Of a DNA stretch of 64,000 bases, positions 1 to 11,643 are shown one piece after another. The stretch spans positions 2,274,290 through 2,338,289 of the forward strand of contig NC_086363.1 of the NCBI RefSeq assembly GCF_036324505.1. The letters are read 5' to 3'. The notes beneath the pieces were generated by a model that ran no database searches, was not told where the DNA came from, and saw nothing but the letters and a program-made list of their open reading frames with translations. The translations under genes and the position numbers were made by a program. The stretch comes from Eleginops maclovinus. Taxonomy: Eukaryota > Chordata > Actinopteri > Perciformes > Eleginopidae. How positions within the stretch are numbered: position 1 is the first letter of the stretch; each line of letters starts with the position of its first letter.

Positions 1-3000
1 GAAGTCGGCGCTGTTGCGAGTGCGAGAGCCGGATAACTCGCTCAGCTTGCTGCCGTATCGATGCTTCCTGGCTCACGACCACGCCGTCCGGGCCCTGGAC
101 TTCTGTCCCGCTTCCAGGTAATCACATCTAAAATCACCTGTGGCCCCGGCCGTGGCGCAACTGGCTCGGGCACCTGCACCGTACGCCAGGGACCCGGGTT
201 CGATTCCGGACCCGTGGTCCTTTCCGGATCCCACCCCGACTCTTTCTCCCACTGTCCTATCCGATTAAAGGCAAAAAGCCCCCAAAAAATGACTTTAAAA
301 TCACCTGTATGTTGATGCTGCACTCTCATAATGTGTGTCTACATAGGGATAAGGAAAACCAAGCTAAGAAACATGCATACTAAGAAAACACATTAAGGGC
401 GGAGGATTTGAGCTGCAGGATTTCCCTCTGGGTTTCTTTACCCATTAGTTTGGCAGTTTTATTTACAGGCAATTATAAGGTGTGTTGTTAAAAGCAGTAC
501 TGGTTCAGTAAATCCTGAAAGTACAAAACTGTGCTTGAGTTTGGCAGAAAAGGGCTGTTGTTCCTTTCTATAAAGAACCTAATTCAAAAAGTAAGGCACA
601 AGGCCGGGCGTGCTGCCATGTCCTCTGGAGGCTGACACCGCTCAGATTATCTCTCTGCTAGTCAACATCCACTGGCCTTCGGGCTTTCTGAATATTTGAA
701 TTTAAATGCTCGATAAACTCTGAAGCTTAGACTTCAAGCAAGCATTATTTATCCGGCTTAAGACTTTCAGAAAACACAGCCAGGGGTTTGTTTGTCTTTC
801 TGAGGTATTTATCCTCTTAAAAACGCCTCCTTTGTTTCCTCTCGGAACAAATTGACATCAATGTAACACTCCTTCTTCTATTGGCTAGCACTCCAACACA
901 TTTTATGTGATAGGTTAAGGGGGCGGGACATCTCTAAGCAGTTGAGCCAATCACAACAGAGCCGGCCAGCTAACCAAACAGAGCAGACTGGGCTCTGGTT
1001 TCAGACAGAGGGTGAAAAGAGGACCTGCAGCACAGGCAGTATGAGAAACATAAAGAGCTTTCTGAACATTAGAGCATGGAGACATGTCCCAATCGCCTAA
1101 TTACACGTACATCCTAAATGGTACAGGTGTAGAGATGACACTTACCGGCCAATATGTGATAGATAATATGAGGTCATAGCTCAGCATTTAATTTAAACCC
1201 TCGGACACGGGGTTTCATCCCTCCTAAAAGGACTTCTCTGCTCCGTTACTCAGCTGATGAATGTGTAGATGAGGAGAAAGATGGAGGGGTCATTTGCATC
1301 ACCTATGCATGTCAGCAAAAGGCCTTACGGAATATACCGTGCAGAAATTGGCTTTTTATTTTCTGTCACCTGCCTCTGATATTAGGGAGTTTTATTTCCC
1401 CTAAACTGCTCAAGTAGTCTGGGTTAGGGATTTAAGGAGCTGACAAACCACCTTTAGAATGCTTAACACTGCTTTTTGTGTCGTATGATTTAAATTGTTT
1501 CACACGGTCTCTCTTGCCTTGACAGGAATACAGTTTTAGGAGAAGTGCTGAGATTACAATTCTAGTAGAAATGCTGAAAAACTACTTCTTTTTGTATTGA
1601 CCATCAGCTTCCAGACTCTGCTGATGCTCTCCCTCGCCTACATGAGTTTAATCTCATATACCAGAGCCCCCCCTCTGCAGGAATGACCACTTTTAAACAC
1701 TTAAAATGAGCCCAGATAATCCGACGGTGGCTCAGTCAGTAGGGACATGGACTGGGAGCCATAGGGTCGCTGGTTCAAATCCCCGAAAATACCTAAGATG
1801 GAGTGTAGACGGCCCGCTGTACAATAGTTCCCCACTGCTCCTAGTACTAGGACGGGTTAAAAACAGAGATCGAATTTCACTGTGTGAGCCGTTTGCATGA
1901 GTGTGTGGCAAATAAAGATCCTCCGATTCGATAATAAAAGAATAGGCGTGAGGAGTAAAGATTATGCTATAAACCGCTACCCAGCTTCAGGAGAAAACCG
2001 AAAATAAGAAGAATGAAAATTAAGCTTTGATAATGATGAAGAAAGACACCAAAAAAACACAGAAAATGGGCAGAAAATTTTACCGATCGGAAAAAAACGA
2101 ACTAATGAAGACAAAGAAATGGATGAAACATGTACAAATGATAACCACTATTAATCATTGCCAGTGTTTGTGCTTCACACTTGTGAATTGTTATTCTGTG
2201 TGTAGATGTAGAGGGTGTTAACCTGAAGTTGAACTCTGTACATGAATAAGAAGATGTATCCTCCAGAGTGAGGACACACGTCCGGTCTGGATCACTGCTT
2301 TTTAATTACACAGCCATGTTGAACGGGATGAAACTGCCTCTCTCTGTTCCTCTTCTTCTTTTCTTTTGTCCACCTGCACGGTTTGTCATCTCTTCCCCAC
2401 TGGGTTTCATCACAAAGGAATCTGTCTTGTTTTGATATTGATTGCGCGGTCTTCATTTGTTTTAAGGCAGACACTTGTGTCAGGGGGAGTGATGCATTTC
2501 ATGTCATTGTTGTAGCGTTGAAATAAATTCACATATTCAGTAGAGCAGATATTAGCTCACATCATTACAACGACGAAACATTGAAGTACAGTAGAGGGAA
2601 TAAAACAGAAGATAGATTCTGAATGAATCGTGAGTCTTGACTTATCCATTTTTATATTTCATACTGATGGAAAGTCATGTATTGCTTCCCTAAAAACGTG
2701 TCTTTGGAAGGTTTTTATTCAAATCTGACTTCAAGCTCTTTCTCCTTGCCCCTCAGACACCTGCTGGTGACGGCAGGAGAGGACCGCTATCTGAAGACGT
2801 GGGATCTGAGGAGGCTCTACAACCCCATTACTGTTCAGAAACGCCACCTCACCACGGAGGTCTGCTGGCCTTTGAATGCACCGGGACTCCTGTTGTCTCA
2901 GGAGAACGCCTATGCAGGGTGAGACATCCTCTCTGTTTCTCCACCTGAGATAAGTTCTACAACGACACATTGGTAAACTTGACATCCTGACTCTATAGCC

Positions 3001-5111
3001 TTGTGTTTAAAGGTTTTACATTAATAAACCTGAATGGAAAAGGTTGGTGTTTCCCTTGGTATATGAAGAGTTGAACAAAATCTTATGTTTTGAATTCTGG
3101 GAACATTTTTGGAATTCTGAAAAAGAAAGTTGGAATTATTTGTTAGAAGTCAGAAGAAGACCAAAACTAAACTGAAATTCTCAAAACTCCGAGAACATCC
3201 TCTTCCGTACATTAGCATGTTGTATTTTTTGAACATTATAACAGTGGCAGGACTGATGGTCCCTAATGGTCCCTATGGTCCCCATGAACATCAAGTTGAA
3301 TTTCGTTTTACAACCGGTTGGCTTCTCTGAAAGGGGGTCAAGCTAAGACATAAGTTGTCCCTCGTTTCCTGTCTAATTGTTTTGCTTTTATTTTTTATCC
3401 AGTTACTTTTCGCAGGGGGTGCATTACTTTGACCATCAGATGCGCTCTGTCTTTGCCATTCCCCGGACAGGCACTCTGTGGGTAAGTGTGCTCTTATTTT
3501 TTCAGCAATGGAGCTCTATGGCTCAGAAGAGGAATATATATCTGACACACTCGTATCTTAAAAGTACTTTCAGTGTTAGTTTTAGGTCATTTCATTGTAT
3601 TTAATAACAGTCGTATCCTCTATAACCCTTAAAGTTTTTAATTACTTTAACTTCCTTTTTAAATGCCCTAATTTAGAGACCAATGTTTTCACTGGATATC
3701 AACCCGTTATAATATATAATGCCACATAACACTGTTGAAAAAGCATGATAATTCAAGAGGGAAACAGCAAGCACAATATCTTAAGGCCGATTTTTCTGTT
3801 GCAGTCCTTATCCTACACAGAGTGGATGAACATCGTAATGACAGCAGACAGTGTGGGAGAGGTGATCCTCTTCCTGTTACCTCAGATCAGCATCGCTGCG
3901 TCATACGTCAAACGCACTTTAGAGAGACGCTTTGTAAGTATTCTTTCTGATTATTTGATTAGGTTTCTGTATTGTTTCTTTTGGATTTGACTTCACGACT
4001 TCACGTCACCACCGCTAAGCTAAAGGCGGCTAATGTTGGGCTATAAAGGAACTACAGCACGGTCACATGACTTCACGTCACCACCGCTAAGCTAAAGGCG
4101 GCTAATGTTGGGCTATAAAGGAACTACAGCACGGTCACATGACTTCACGTCACCACCGCTAAGCTAAAGGAGGCTAATGTTGGGCTATAAAGGAACTACA
4201 GCACGACTCAATCTATTTGCCCTTAGGTTAACGTGTTCCCCCTCTCTGTTTGTCTTCAGCCCCTTTACATCACTTCTCTGGAGCCTCATGATGCACCGAC
4301 AGAAGAAAATCAACAGCTTGAAGGAGTGGAAGAAGGAGATGATGTTCAAGCATCTGAAGGAGGGAATGAGAACAATAATGTAAACGGAGGAAGTGTTGGA
4401 AATGATAATGGTCTTTCTCTGCGCATCCAGACGTACAAAGATGCTGAGAAGAGATTCTACCTCCACCACAAAGACATCAACACGGTGAGTAGATTCAAAG
4501 AAGCAACACGTAAAAGTCATGAAGCAACGCCTGGACAGTTTTTTATCCTTACTTATTGTTCCTTATCATTATTTTGCTAATTTAGACTGCATTTTAGCCA
4601 ACATTTAAAAAGTATTTAGGGCTGCACAATTTGGAAAACTAATTGAGATTCTTTTGACTGATGTTGGATTTGCGATGTAAGAAGGATTGATTACTTTGCA
4701 TCATTCTTCCCCGCCACAACACTTCAATCAAAAGGTTAATTTAATAAATATTTAGCCTTTAAAGAGGCTGTAAACAGATTTGAACATTAATAGTCTGACA
4801 ATGACAGGCATTGTGTAATGAGAGGTGTGATTGGTGCGAAGCTAATGGGTTAGTTAGCTCCGGTATTTATTGCACAGGTTTAGAAAAACATGATTTACTG
4901 GTTCAGCCTTTAGTGTCATTTAATCTTAATATAATACTGTATTTGAAACTCACACACACTGCACACGTTACAATATCATGAGCATCTAAATTCCTGCTTT
5001 CAGGTAAGCTTTGCAGGAAGTGATAAGGGAGCTTTGTGGAAACACATGAAAAACACGGAGCTGAAGAGGAAGCTGACCTTGGATGAGATGCCAATGGCTG
5101 CAGTACACAAG

Positions 5112-5157
<46 letters not shown>

Positions 5158-5294
5158 TTAATTGTCTCATTTCTACCTTATTTGTCATATTTGTATGTAT
5201 GCTTCTTAATTAATATCAAGCCATCTTTGGCTTTTTACTTGCTGTAACAGTGTAAATTTCCCCTCTGTGGGACAAATAAAGGTATTCTTATTCT

Positions 5295-5349
<55 letters not shown>

Positions 5350-6775
5350 TCCTGCTGCAACAGGACGTGAAGGCAGGAAAGATCAACGGTAGAATGAAAG
5401 AGAAAAGGAGGTGAGAGGCAGAAGAAAAGCCCCTTCCTCCTCTGATGGGCAGCTATAAAGACGGGTTGAGTGTAATGATGTGTAAAATGAGAAAAATGTC
5501 ACCCCACGGTGGAAAGGAGGGCGGGGGAAATAGAGAGCAGCCATTTGAGGATTTGATGTGTTTAATTTTAAGAGGGGGCAGAGTGGAGGGTGTCGCCGTG
5601 CCCTCTGGGATGACATGATGGACCACAAAATGTTATTAGGTTAGTGACTGGCTTTTGGTCTGAAGGGGATGAATGGATAAGAAAGAGGAAGGGACTGACT
5701 CAGGAAAATGAAAGTATAGGCACCAGGAGGATTTATGGTTGTAAAGAGGCGGATAGATGAGCGTCGGTAGAGAAAGGAATGAGGTGGCACTGATATTGAC
5801 TCACTGAGAGCTACAGCTGAGTCATTCAGGGAAGAGTGGATTCCTCTTGAATACAAGTATTGTTAGCTTTTAATAACAATAACTCAAGGAGAAGAAAAGT
5901 AGTCATCAAGATGAATAAGTCTAGGAGAGCTGACGTGATTTGTGGAGTTCCTCAGGGATCGATACTCGGTCTTCTGCTATTCAGCTTGTAGACGTTAAGT
6001 CAATGTGACAAACATTAAGCTGATGACACGGGGAAATCTGTCCCTGTCCTTGAGACTTCCTCTTCTGGCATTGATTGAACCTTTTAAAGACTCTCTAACA
6101 AATGTCCTTTCATGAAAAGTTAGACATCTTAGCCATTTTGAGGCATAAAGGAGTTTTCCTTGGCCTAAAACTTATATATCACTCTGCACATTTGCCTCAT
6201 TTGGTATGCACGTTTCTATGAATATAGAAAGAAGTATTACAGAAAGTAAAACGTAACTTTGCTTGAATACAATTTTCTGGCAAAACCCTATTTGTTTTTG
6301 GGTAAGGTTTATGAGCAAGAGGTTTAGTTCATTTTGCACGTGAGACGGGTATTATTCACATTCAGACATCAACCATGTGGACGACTGAATTAATGAGACA
6401 CAAATTAAGAGCTTTTTGAACATCAAAGCAAGGAAACAGGTCACAAAATACAAATATGAACCTGAAAATGAGCAGAAAATGTCCTCTTTCAGTATTTTCA
6501 AAGTGTAGTTGACCTCTGCTGCAGATACTGTGAGCACAGAAACCTTTTCTTAATTACCTTCCTCTTCTCTTCAGGTGCGTTTCAACCCCAACTTGTGCTG
6601 CCACACCTGGCTGGTGTCGGGGGGGCAGGCGGGGCTGGTGAGAATAATCTGTCTGAGGTCGATGATCAGCGCCCAGGCCAAGAAGATCATAAGTGAGAAA
6701 CAGACTCAGTTCAACCAAAAGTACGCCACGAAACAGAAGGAGGCGGACGTCGACGCCGGGAAAGAGGATCTATAG
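1..6775 (+). CDS. gtf3c2: General transcription factor 3C polypeptide 2 (TFIIIC110), 3' part of gene
   Basis: This is a subunit of TFIIIC, the RNA polymerase III factor that binds A and B boxes of tRNA genes in the nucleus. The exons seen are 1-117 (5' end cut by the window), 2757-2918, 3403-3481, 3805-3933, 4260-4484, 5004-5111 and 6575-6775. All junctions are GT-AG and phases agree, giving 339 residues to a TAG stop. WD40-type pieces are visible: AHDHAVRALDF, then TAGEDRYLKTWDLRR, and near the end VRFNPNL and WLVSGGQAGLVRI. These match, from memory, the C-terminal half of human GTF3C2, including the ERRFP(L/I)Y block. Exon 4260-4484 holds an acidic, Asn/Gly-rich linker of low complexity that looks lineage-specific. 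The gene runs tail to tail with slc30a3. The upstream exons and start codon are outside the window. Confidence 0.93.
142..296 (+). mobile_element. tRNA-derived SINE with intact target-site duplication
   Basis: A 155-bp insertion in the gtf3c2 intron begins with a tRNA-like head: A box TGGCGCAACTGG at 153-164 and B box GGTTCGATTCC at 197-207. It ends in an A/C-rich tail. It is flanked by the same 12 bases, aaaatcacctgt, at 130-141 and 297-308. That is a perfect target-site duplication and implies a fairly young insertion by LINE-type retrotransposition. It is in the same direction as the host gene. The SINE family name is not known to me. Confidence 0.85.
905..1100 (+). mobile_element. MITE-like repeat, copy A (family with gagaaacataaagagc core)
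   Basis: The sequence reads ctaagcagttgagccaatca, then gggctctggtttcagacaga, then gagaaacataaagagc and catggagacatgtccc. The same string of blocks recurs at 20340-20560 and 33945-34330, and parts recur at 6375-6490 and 43659-43913. It is therefore a dispersed non-autonomous element in a gtf3c2 intron. No transposase is encoded. Confidence 0.7.
1715..1948 (+). mobile_element. tRNA-derived SINE (ggtggctcagtcagtaggg family), copy 1
   Basis: The head ggtggctcagtcagtaggg plus ggttcaaatccc resembles A and B boxes. The body shares ctgctcctagtactagga, then gggttaaa, then cactgtgtg, and a gcaaataaagatcctcc tail with the copies at 32165-32492 and 34998-35296. This copy is diverged, lacks part of the middle, and lies in a gtf3c2 intron. 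Confidence 0.75.
3999..4206. repeat. 72-bp tandem repeat, about 2.9 copies
   Basis: Units start at 3999, 4071 and 4143 with cttcacgtcaccaccgctaa and are nearly identical, differing by one base (ggcggc versus ggaggc). The array ends about 53 bases before gtf3c2 exon 4260-4484, so it occupies most of that intron. Confidence 0.95.
4618..4710 (+). mobile_element. DNA-transposon-like scrap
   Basis: The block agggctgcacaatttggaaa followed by a degenerate attga-rich stretch resembles the terminal part of a dispersed teleost repeat that begins with gggctgca. It is a fragment without coding capacity. The assignment is from memory of similar repeats only. Confidence 0.35.
5115..5154. repeat. (AC)20 microsatellite at a splice donor
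   Basis: The AC run begins at the fourth base of the intron after gtf3c2 exon 5004-5111, so the donor reads gtaacacac. Confidence 0.97.
5225..5295 (+). mobile_element. LINE/SINE 3' tail fragment
   Basis: The sequence gtaaatttcccctctgtggg, then acaaataaaggtattctta, resembles the common 3' end of fish non-LTR retrotransposons. It is followed directly by a CA microsatellite (5296-5346), as is usual for such tails. Confidence 0.5.
5296..5346. repeat. (AC)n microsatellite
   Basis: About 25 AC units follow a retrotransposon-like tail in the last intron of gtf3c2. Confidence 0.97.
5935..6060 (+). mobile_element. Relic of a non-LTR retrotransposon reverse transcriptase
   Basis: From 5941 one frame reads CGVPQGSILGLLLFSL and then a stop. 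This is the conserved block around motif 4 of LINE reverse transcriptases of the L2/Rex1-like type. At 6019, ADDTGKSVPVLE matches the (Y)ADD catalytic box region. The gap between the two blocks is shorter than usual and the frame is broken, so this is a dead, deleted fragment in the last gtf3c2 intron. Confidence 0.65.
6375..6490 (+). mobile_element. MITE-like repeat, diverged fragment (copy E)
   Basis: The run aagagctttttgaacatcaa, then caaatatgaacctgaaaatg, then tgtcctcttt matches the right half of the repeat at 20470-20560. Its end is the inverse of the left end at about 33945 (aaagaggtcac). It is an intronic fragment. Confidence 0.55.
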
Positions 6776-7396
6776 CAGGAGCTTCACCACAGGATCAGAA
6801 GGTGGAGCACAAACACAGGCGGGAAAGAACTTGTACTTTTCAATTCATTCATGGTTTATCAGAACTTCTTTTCTGCAGGGTTTACATTCGAGAGTCTAAA
6901 GGCAAGGAATGATTGATTCTGCAGGTTTTGGGTCATTTTTCAACAAGAGCAGCTCTTTCAGGAACTCTGAATCTGTTTCATATCTTCTCCATGTTATTGG
7001 AGAACACAGGTAAGAGTTTCCTGCTGATACCTCAACACCTCCACACTCTAAAACGTGTGTTAGCACTGAACTAAACAGCTCTTTTACTTCCCAACAAACG
7101 TCTCATAGGCACGGCAAGGTATCATCAACTTGACACTTTATTTTCTGCAAAGGAGTTTGAGCAGCGGGGGGGGAAAACGCCTTCCTTATTGTGCATCAAA
7201 TGAGCATTTTACACATTAGAATAATTGATTCCAATGCAGGTTTCTGCTCCAGTTTCCCTTATCTGGCACACAAATTGCAAACATACCAGTGAATTTATTC
7301 TTGACAGCAGTCGAAAGTAATAATATCAGCTTCATAAAGTCAACTTCTCTCAGGAAAAGTAGTAAATATCTGCAGCTTTTCTAAAATAATACCAAC

Positions 7397-7402
7397 AATA
7401 AA
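7397..7402 (+). terminator. gtf3c2: Candidate poly(A) signal of gtf3c2
   Basis: AATAAA lies about 620 bases after the gtf3c2 stop codon. Other hexamers occur farther on (around 8180 and 8950), so the true 3' end cannot be fixed from sequence alone. Confidence 0.3.
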
Positions 7403-8815
7403 ATACTCTCTTTTTTTGTTGACCTCCACTAGAGAATGTAGTTTCAGGTGCGTCAGACTTTTTAGTTTCTTCATACCAACAACATGCTACTTACTATCGT
7501 TCGCACTTGAGTCAGTAAAATGCAAAGCAGACATCCATAATTATTATTCTGTACTTGGTGCAGAAATGAAAACAAAAATGTGTGTATTCACAAATCCAAA
7601 TGAACGGCCGAGGTGCATGTTGTGAGCAACTGAACGCTAAAACCCTCGCGCCTTTTCTCCTCGTTTTTTAACTTATTTTAGCAAAGTTTTGATCTAGTTT
7701 CCAGACATTCCACTGCAGTTTATGTTCATTAGTGTTATTAACGAGAACGTTCAGCACGTTCAATTACGTTCTGTAGTTGTTGTGACGTTGTTATCCGAAG
7801 CCAACGATCATCACGCGTGTCAGTTTCGGTTCCTCCTAGTTTTAGAGTTTCTTCACAACATGCTACTTGTTTTTTTTTCCCCCCACAGTTAAAGAAACCC
7901 CCAAAATCTTTTCCAACTTCATCGTTGATTGTACCTTTTTAAAGGAACAGTACACTCCAAAAAATTGATATGTAATACTCCCCTCCTTAGGCTCTAAATG
8001 GACCCAGATTAGGAGACTCCCGAAAAAGTAAAACAGCAACAAATTAAATTCTAAATTGTCTGAAAAACTTCTTGTGCATCAGTCAGTGTCTCCTATCGGG
8101 GAATCATGGATATCCAAAAATATGTAGTTCTACTAAACTGCTGCTTCATAAAGGAAGGACTTTTTTGTCCAACTGAGCAATAATAAAGCAAATGTAGTGT
8201 TGATTTTCCATGGGCCAACAAATGGATACAAAATACTTGGACAATGATGCACAGGAAGCTTTTTTCGGTCCTTTTTATCACCTTTTTGCTGCCTTTTTAT
8301 TCAAATTATATCAAAATTGGTTTGCTCTGACATCCTTTTATTTTCCAGGGTCTTCACTCTCCTAAAAACCATTGATTTTACAAAAAAAACACAAAGATCT
8401 GAGGCAAAAAGAGCCCAGAGAGGGGAACGATATACATATCTTTTATTGCTTTTGGCTGAATCTGTTCCTTTAAGCTCAATTTTGCTGCTGAAATTCTTTC
8501 TTTGCTCAGTTTTCTTTTATATTATATCAAGAACTTAGGCTTGAGGGGAAATACTTGAACTTTTGTATTGCACCTCTGGATGTTTCTAAATGAGTTTTTA
8601 GGCCTTCTCTTGGTTTTGTCTTTTCTTCACGTTGTTGTTTTTCTGATGAAGGTTTTGTTGTTTTTTTAAATGAGAGGAGCTGCTGTATTGTGACATGACC
8701 TAATTTATTTTTCCAGTGTGTACAAAACAAATTGTTATTGTTTACAGACGCAGCTGTCTTTCTTTTAGAGGTTGTCATATTAAGTTAAACGAAGGGGTGA
8801 TATGATAACACCATG

Positions 8816-8859
8816 ATATCGTCGTCAGTCCTTAACTTTGTAATGACTGACGACGATAT
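8816..8859. repeat. Perfect 15-bp inverted repeat (hairpin)
   Basis: atatcgtcgtcagtc at 8816-8830 is the exact reverse complement of gactgacgacgatat at 8845-8859, with a 14-base spacer. It lies in the intergenic DNA after gtf3c2. No run of T follows, and no function is evident. Confidence 0.9.
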
Positions 8860-10940
8860 TAAGTTGTAAGTCTTATCTTAAAATCATCAGAATGTACAGC
8901 CACTTCTGTCTTGTTATCTTTGAAATGTTTAAATATTAAATGTTTTTGTAATAAAAATATATATTGAATACATATTAAATATCGTTGAAATTTACTTCTC
9001 AATGTTTTTCTTAAACTTACTTTTCAGAAGGTCCAAGGTGAGACCATAGCGAAATATAAAGGACAAAACGTAACGAAACCCACAAAACAAAAACAGACTA
9101 GGGAGAGACAAAAGACCAACGACAAACGGAACCGGAATAATGACAGAAACGTGTCGAAGCAGATTCACGTTATAATAACCCAGGAGTTGGCAGCTAAAAC
9201 GAAGGTCACATACGATGCCCATTACCAGGTTCAAACTTGTATTTAGGGTTTATTCTATACACACGATTACATTCTATTAATGACTCTTTAAGACCCCCTC
9301 CCAAAGAAAGCACATTTTACACTGATTGGATTGCATGGCGCACCTTTGCTAAGATTCTTGCACATTTTACAACTTTAAGAACCAAATAATTTAAAGGACC
9401 GCTAATCAAGGGTTCTGTGAGGTAGGTTTAGCTAAAAATAAATGAAGTGCTGATTTACAGACTTCTATTTCTCAATGTAAGTCCATGGGAAAACGTTTTT
9501 ATGGGCCCAATGGCAGCTTGTGACTGACTTGGAAGTTGTAGTACCACTGTTTGGCCACTATGAGTGTTTGATTTAATGTCCGGCGCACTTTTTGGGGGCT
9601 CGTTAGGGATACTCAGTTGTTTGTTGGTTAGTAGGCCCTCAAATGTCCCCTTTAAAGAATCGTTTAATTCAATGCACATTTCCAAAATAACCCAGGCTCT
9701 TTGCATCTTCTGCAACCTTTTATTTCACTTTACAAAAAAACTCTTGCCACACATAAAAATGAAATATCAAACCTCACAGACGTGACAAGTATCACCATTA
9801 CACTTAGACAAATGGGACCGATTGTACAAGAGAGAGAGAGATGTATTTACACATGTATACACAAAATCATACACAGAAAATACACAATATTTGACATATT
9901 TACAACACAGAGGATAATTGTCACGGACGGCAACAGCACGATACAAAGCATTCTCAAACAGTAGACTTCCATAGTGAACAAACAGGTTTCTTGAAATGAA
10001 ATGAACTTTAAAGAAAGACTTTAGTGGAGAAATTCAATATGCATGTATATCAAACCTCCACAGTTAAAATGCATTGGTCTTTATTTCATTCACTTTGTTT
10101 TAACTCAGCTGTTGGGTCCATATATATTCTCATTTTGCATTATTTAAAAGGAACATGTATTTAAATATACAGGATCTGCTTAAAAAGTGGTGAAAATATA
10201 TCCTTTTTAAAGAAGACGTCTGTTTTTCTTTGATTAATCCTCCGCATGGTACATCAACATATTCTGATTGGCAGTTGAACGAGAGACGTCTTACTGTACA
10301 GGATATTGAATAACAGTTAACAACCATGCACGTTTTTGGGATCTGAATGGGCGTTTACAAGTGTACAGGTGTCCTTTCTTTGAGGAGCTGCGAAACTTAA
10401 CTGGCTTGTTAGCTTTTGTTATGGCTGCAATTATCTTAAAATATGCTACGTCCGAAGTCTGAATTCATACCGACTTTAACTGGCTGTTTTTTTCATGGTC
10501 CCCAGAAATTCTGATGATGTTAACGACAGCTTGACAGTGACCCCTGACTCCACCATCAGCTTAATGTGGATGTCATTAAATCTAAAGGGCAGTACGCTAT
10601 TCACTTAGCCTCATTGCGCTCCCCAGAGGATGAACCCTTTCTGTTTATTACATAACATGTCCTCCCTCCAGTCATTGAGAAGCTAATGCTGAGCTGCAGT
10701 GATGCATGTGGGTTAGCTGTGTTGCTTGAAAAGCTAGTTGCTGGAGCCTGAAAAGCATTGTTGGCATAATTGGAAAGCCTTAAAGGGGGTTCAGCAATAA
10801 AAGGGGTTTGAATGAGAAATTTCGGTTAAGGATTTGTATGAGAAAGTTTAGTGACAGGAAATCGAGGTTTGTTAAGTTAGAGCAAGAAAAGTGCACTAAG
10901 TAGAGTACAGATCTATGAGAATAGACCCCCCCTCTATCTG

Positions 10941-11292
10941 TTACCTTTGGAGCTTTGTATTTTAACATTTTGAGCACTTATAGAGGCATATTTAAGACTT
11001 ATTTTACTCCTGTTGCCTTTTAGGGGCTTTTATTTTGAAAATCGTGAGCGCTCATTAAAGCTTATTTAAACCCCTGTACCTTTCAGAGCTTTTATTTTGA
11101 AAATGTTGTGCACTTACGAAGGCTTTATTAAGCTCGTGGTTCCGTTGGGGATTTTATTTTGAACCTTTTGACTGTTCATTGTAGCTTATTTAAGCTCCTG
11201 TAGCTTTTGGAGCTTTTATTTTGAAAATCGTGAGTGCTCATTAAAGCTTGTTTAAGCTCCTGGTGCCTTTAGGGGCTTTTATTTTGAAAACC
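10941..11292. repeat. Minisatellite, about 62-63-bp unit, 5-6 copies
   Basis: The anchor tttattttgaa starts at 11028, 11091, 11153, 11215 and 11278, with a more degraded unit to the left. Each unit also carries a (g/c)tcattaaagcttatttaa-like block. On the minus strand every anchor reads as AATAAA, in the 3' flank of slc30a3. Confidence 0.9.
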
Positions 11293-11615
11293 CAGACACT
11301 TATCAAACAGTGCCCTCTATACATTGATTAAAAAAGATGCAACACAACAAAATTATCTAACAAACTACCACCAAATAAAGCCCTTAATGAGTTAATCGCG
11401 AAGGCTGTTGGTGTTTTAAGAAACAATCAATGCTCAAACAGAGTACAGTACAGTAGAGATATTGGTCAAGTCAACATTGAGCTGATTATTAGATATAATA
11501 CAGACATCTGTAGCCAGCAGTGTGATGTTTAAAGGGAGAAGCAGGACAGTGTAGTCAGTTTACTGTCGGTGTTAAGACCAGAGTGAGGATCCAGGCTAGA
11601 GCTGAAGGTGAAATG

Positions 11616-11643
11616 GTGATGATGATGATGATGATGATGATGA
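11616..11643. repeat. (ATG)n microsatellite
   Basis: About nine atg/tga triplets in a row in intergenic DNA. Confidence 0.9.

Noticed and set aside
142..215. A tRNA gene, because A and B boxes are present
   Set aside because: The sequence does not fold into a full cloverleaf, continues into a non-tRNA body and A/C tail, and has target-site duplications. It is a SINE.
3999..4206. CRISPR-like array of direct repeats
   Set aside because: The units are head-to-tail without unique spacers, and the host is a vertebrate nuclear genome.
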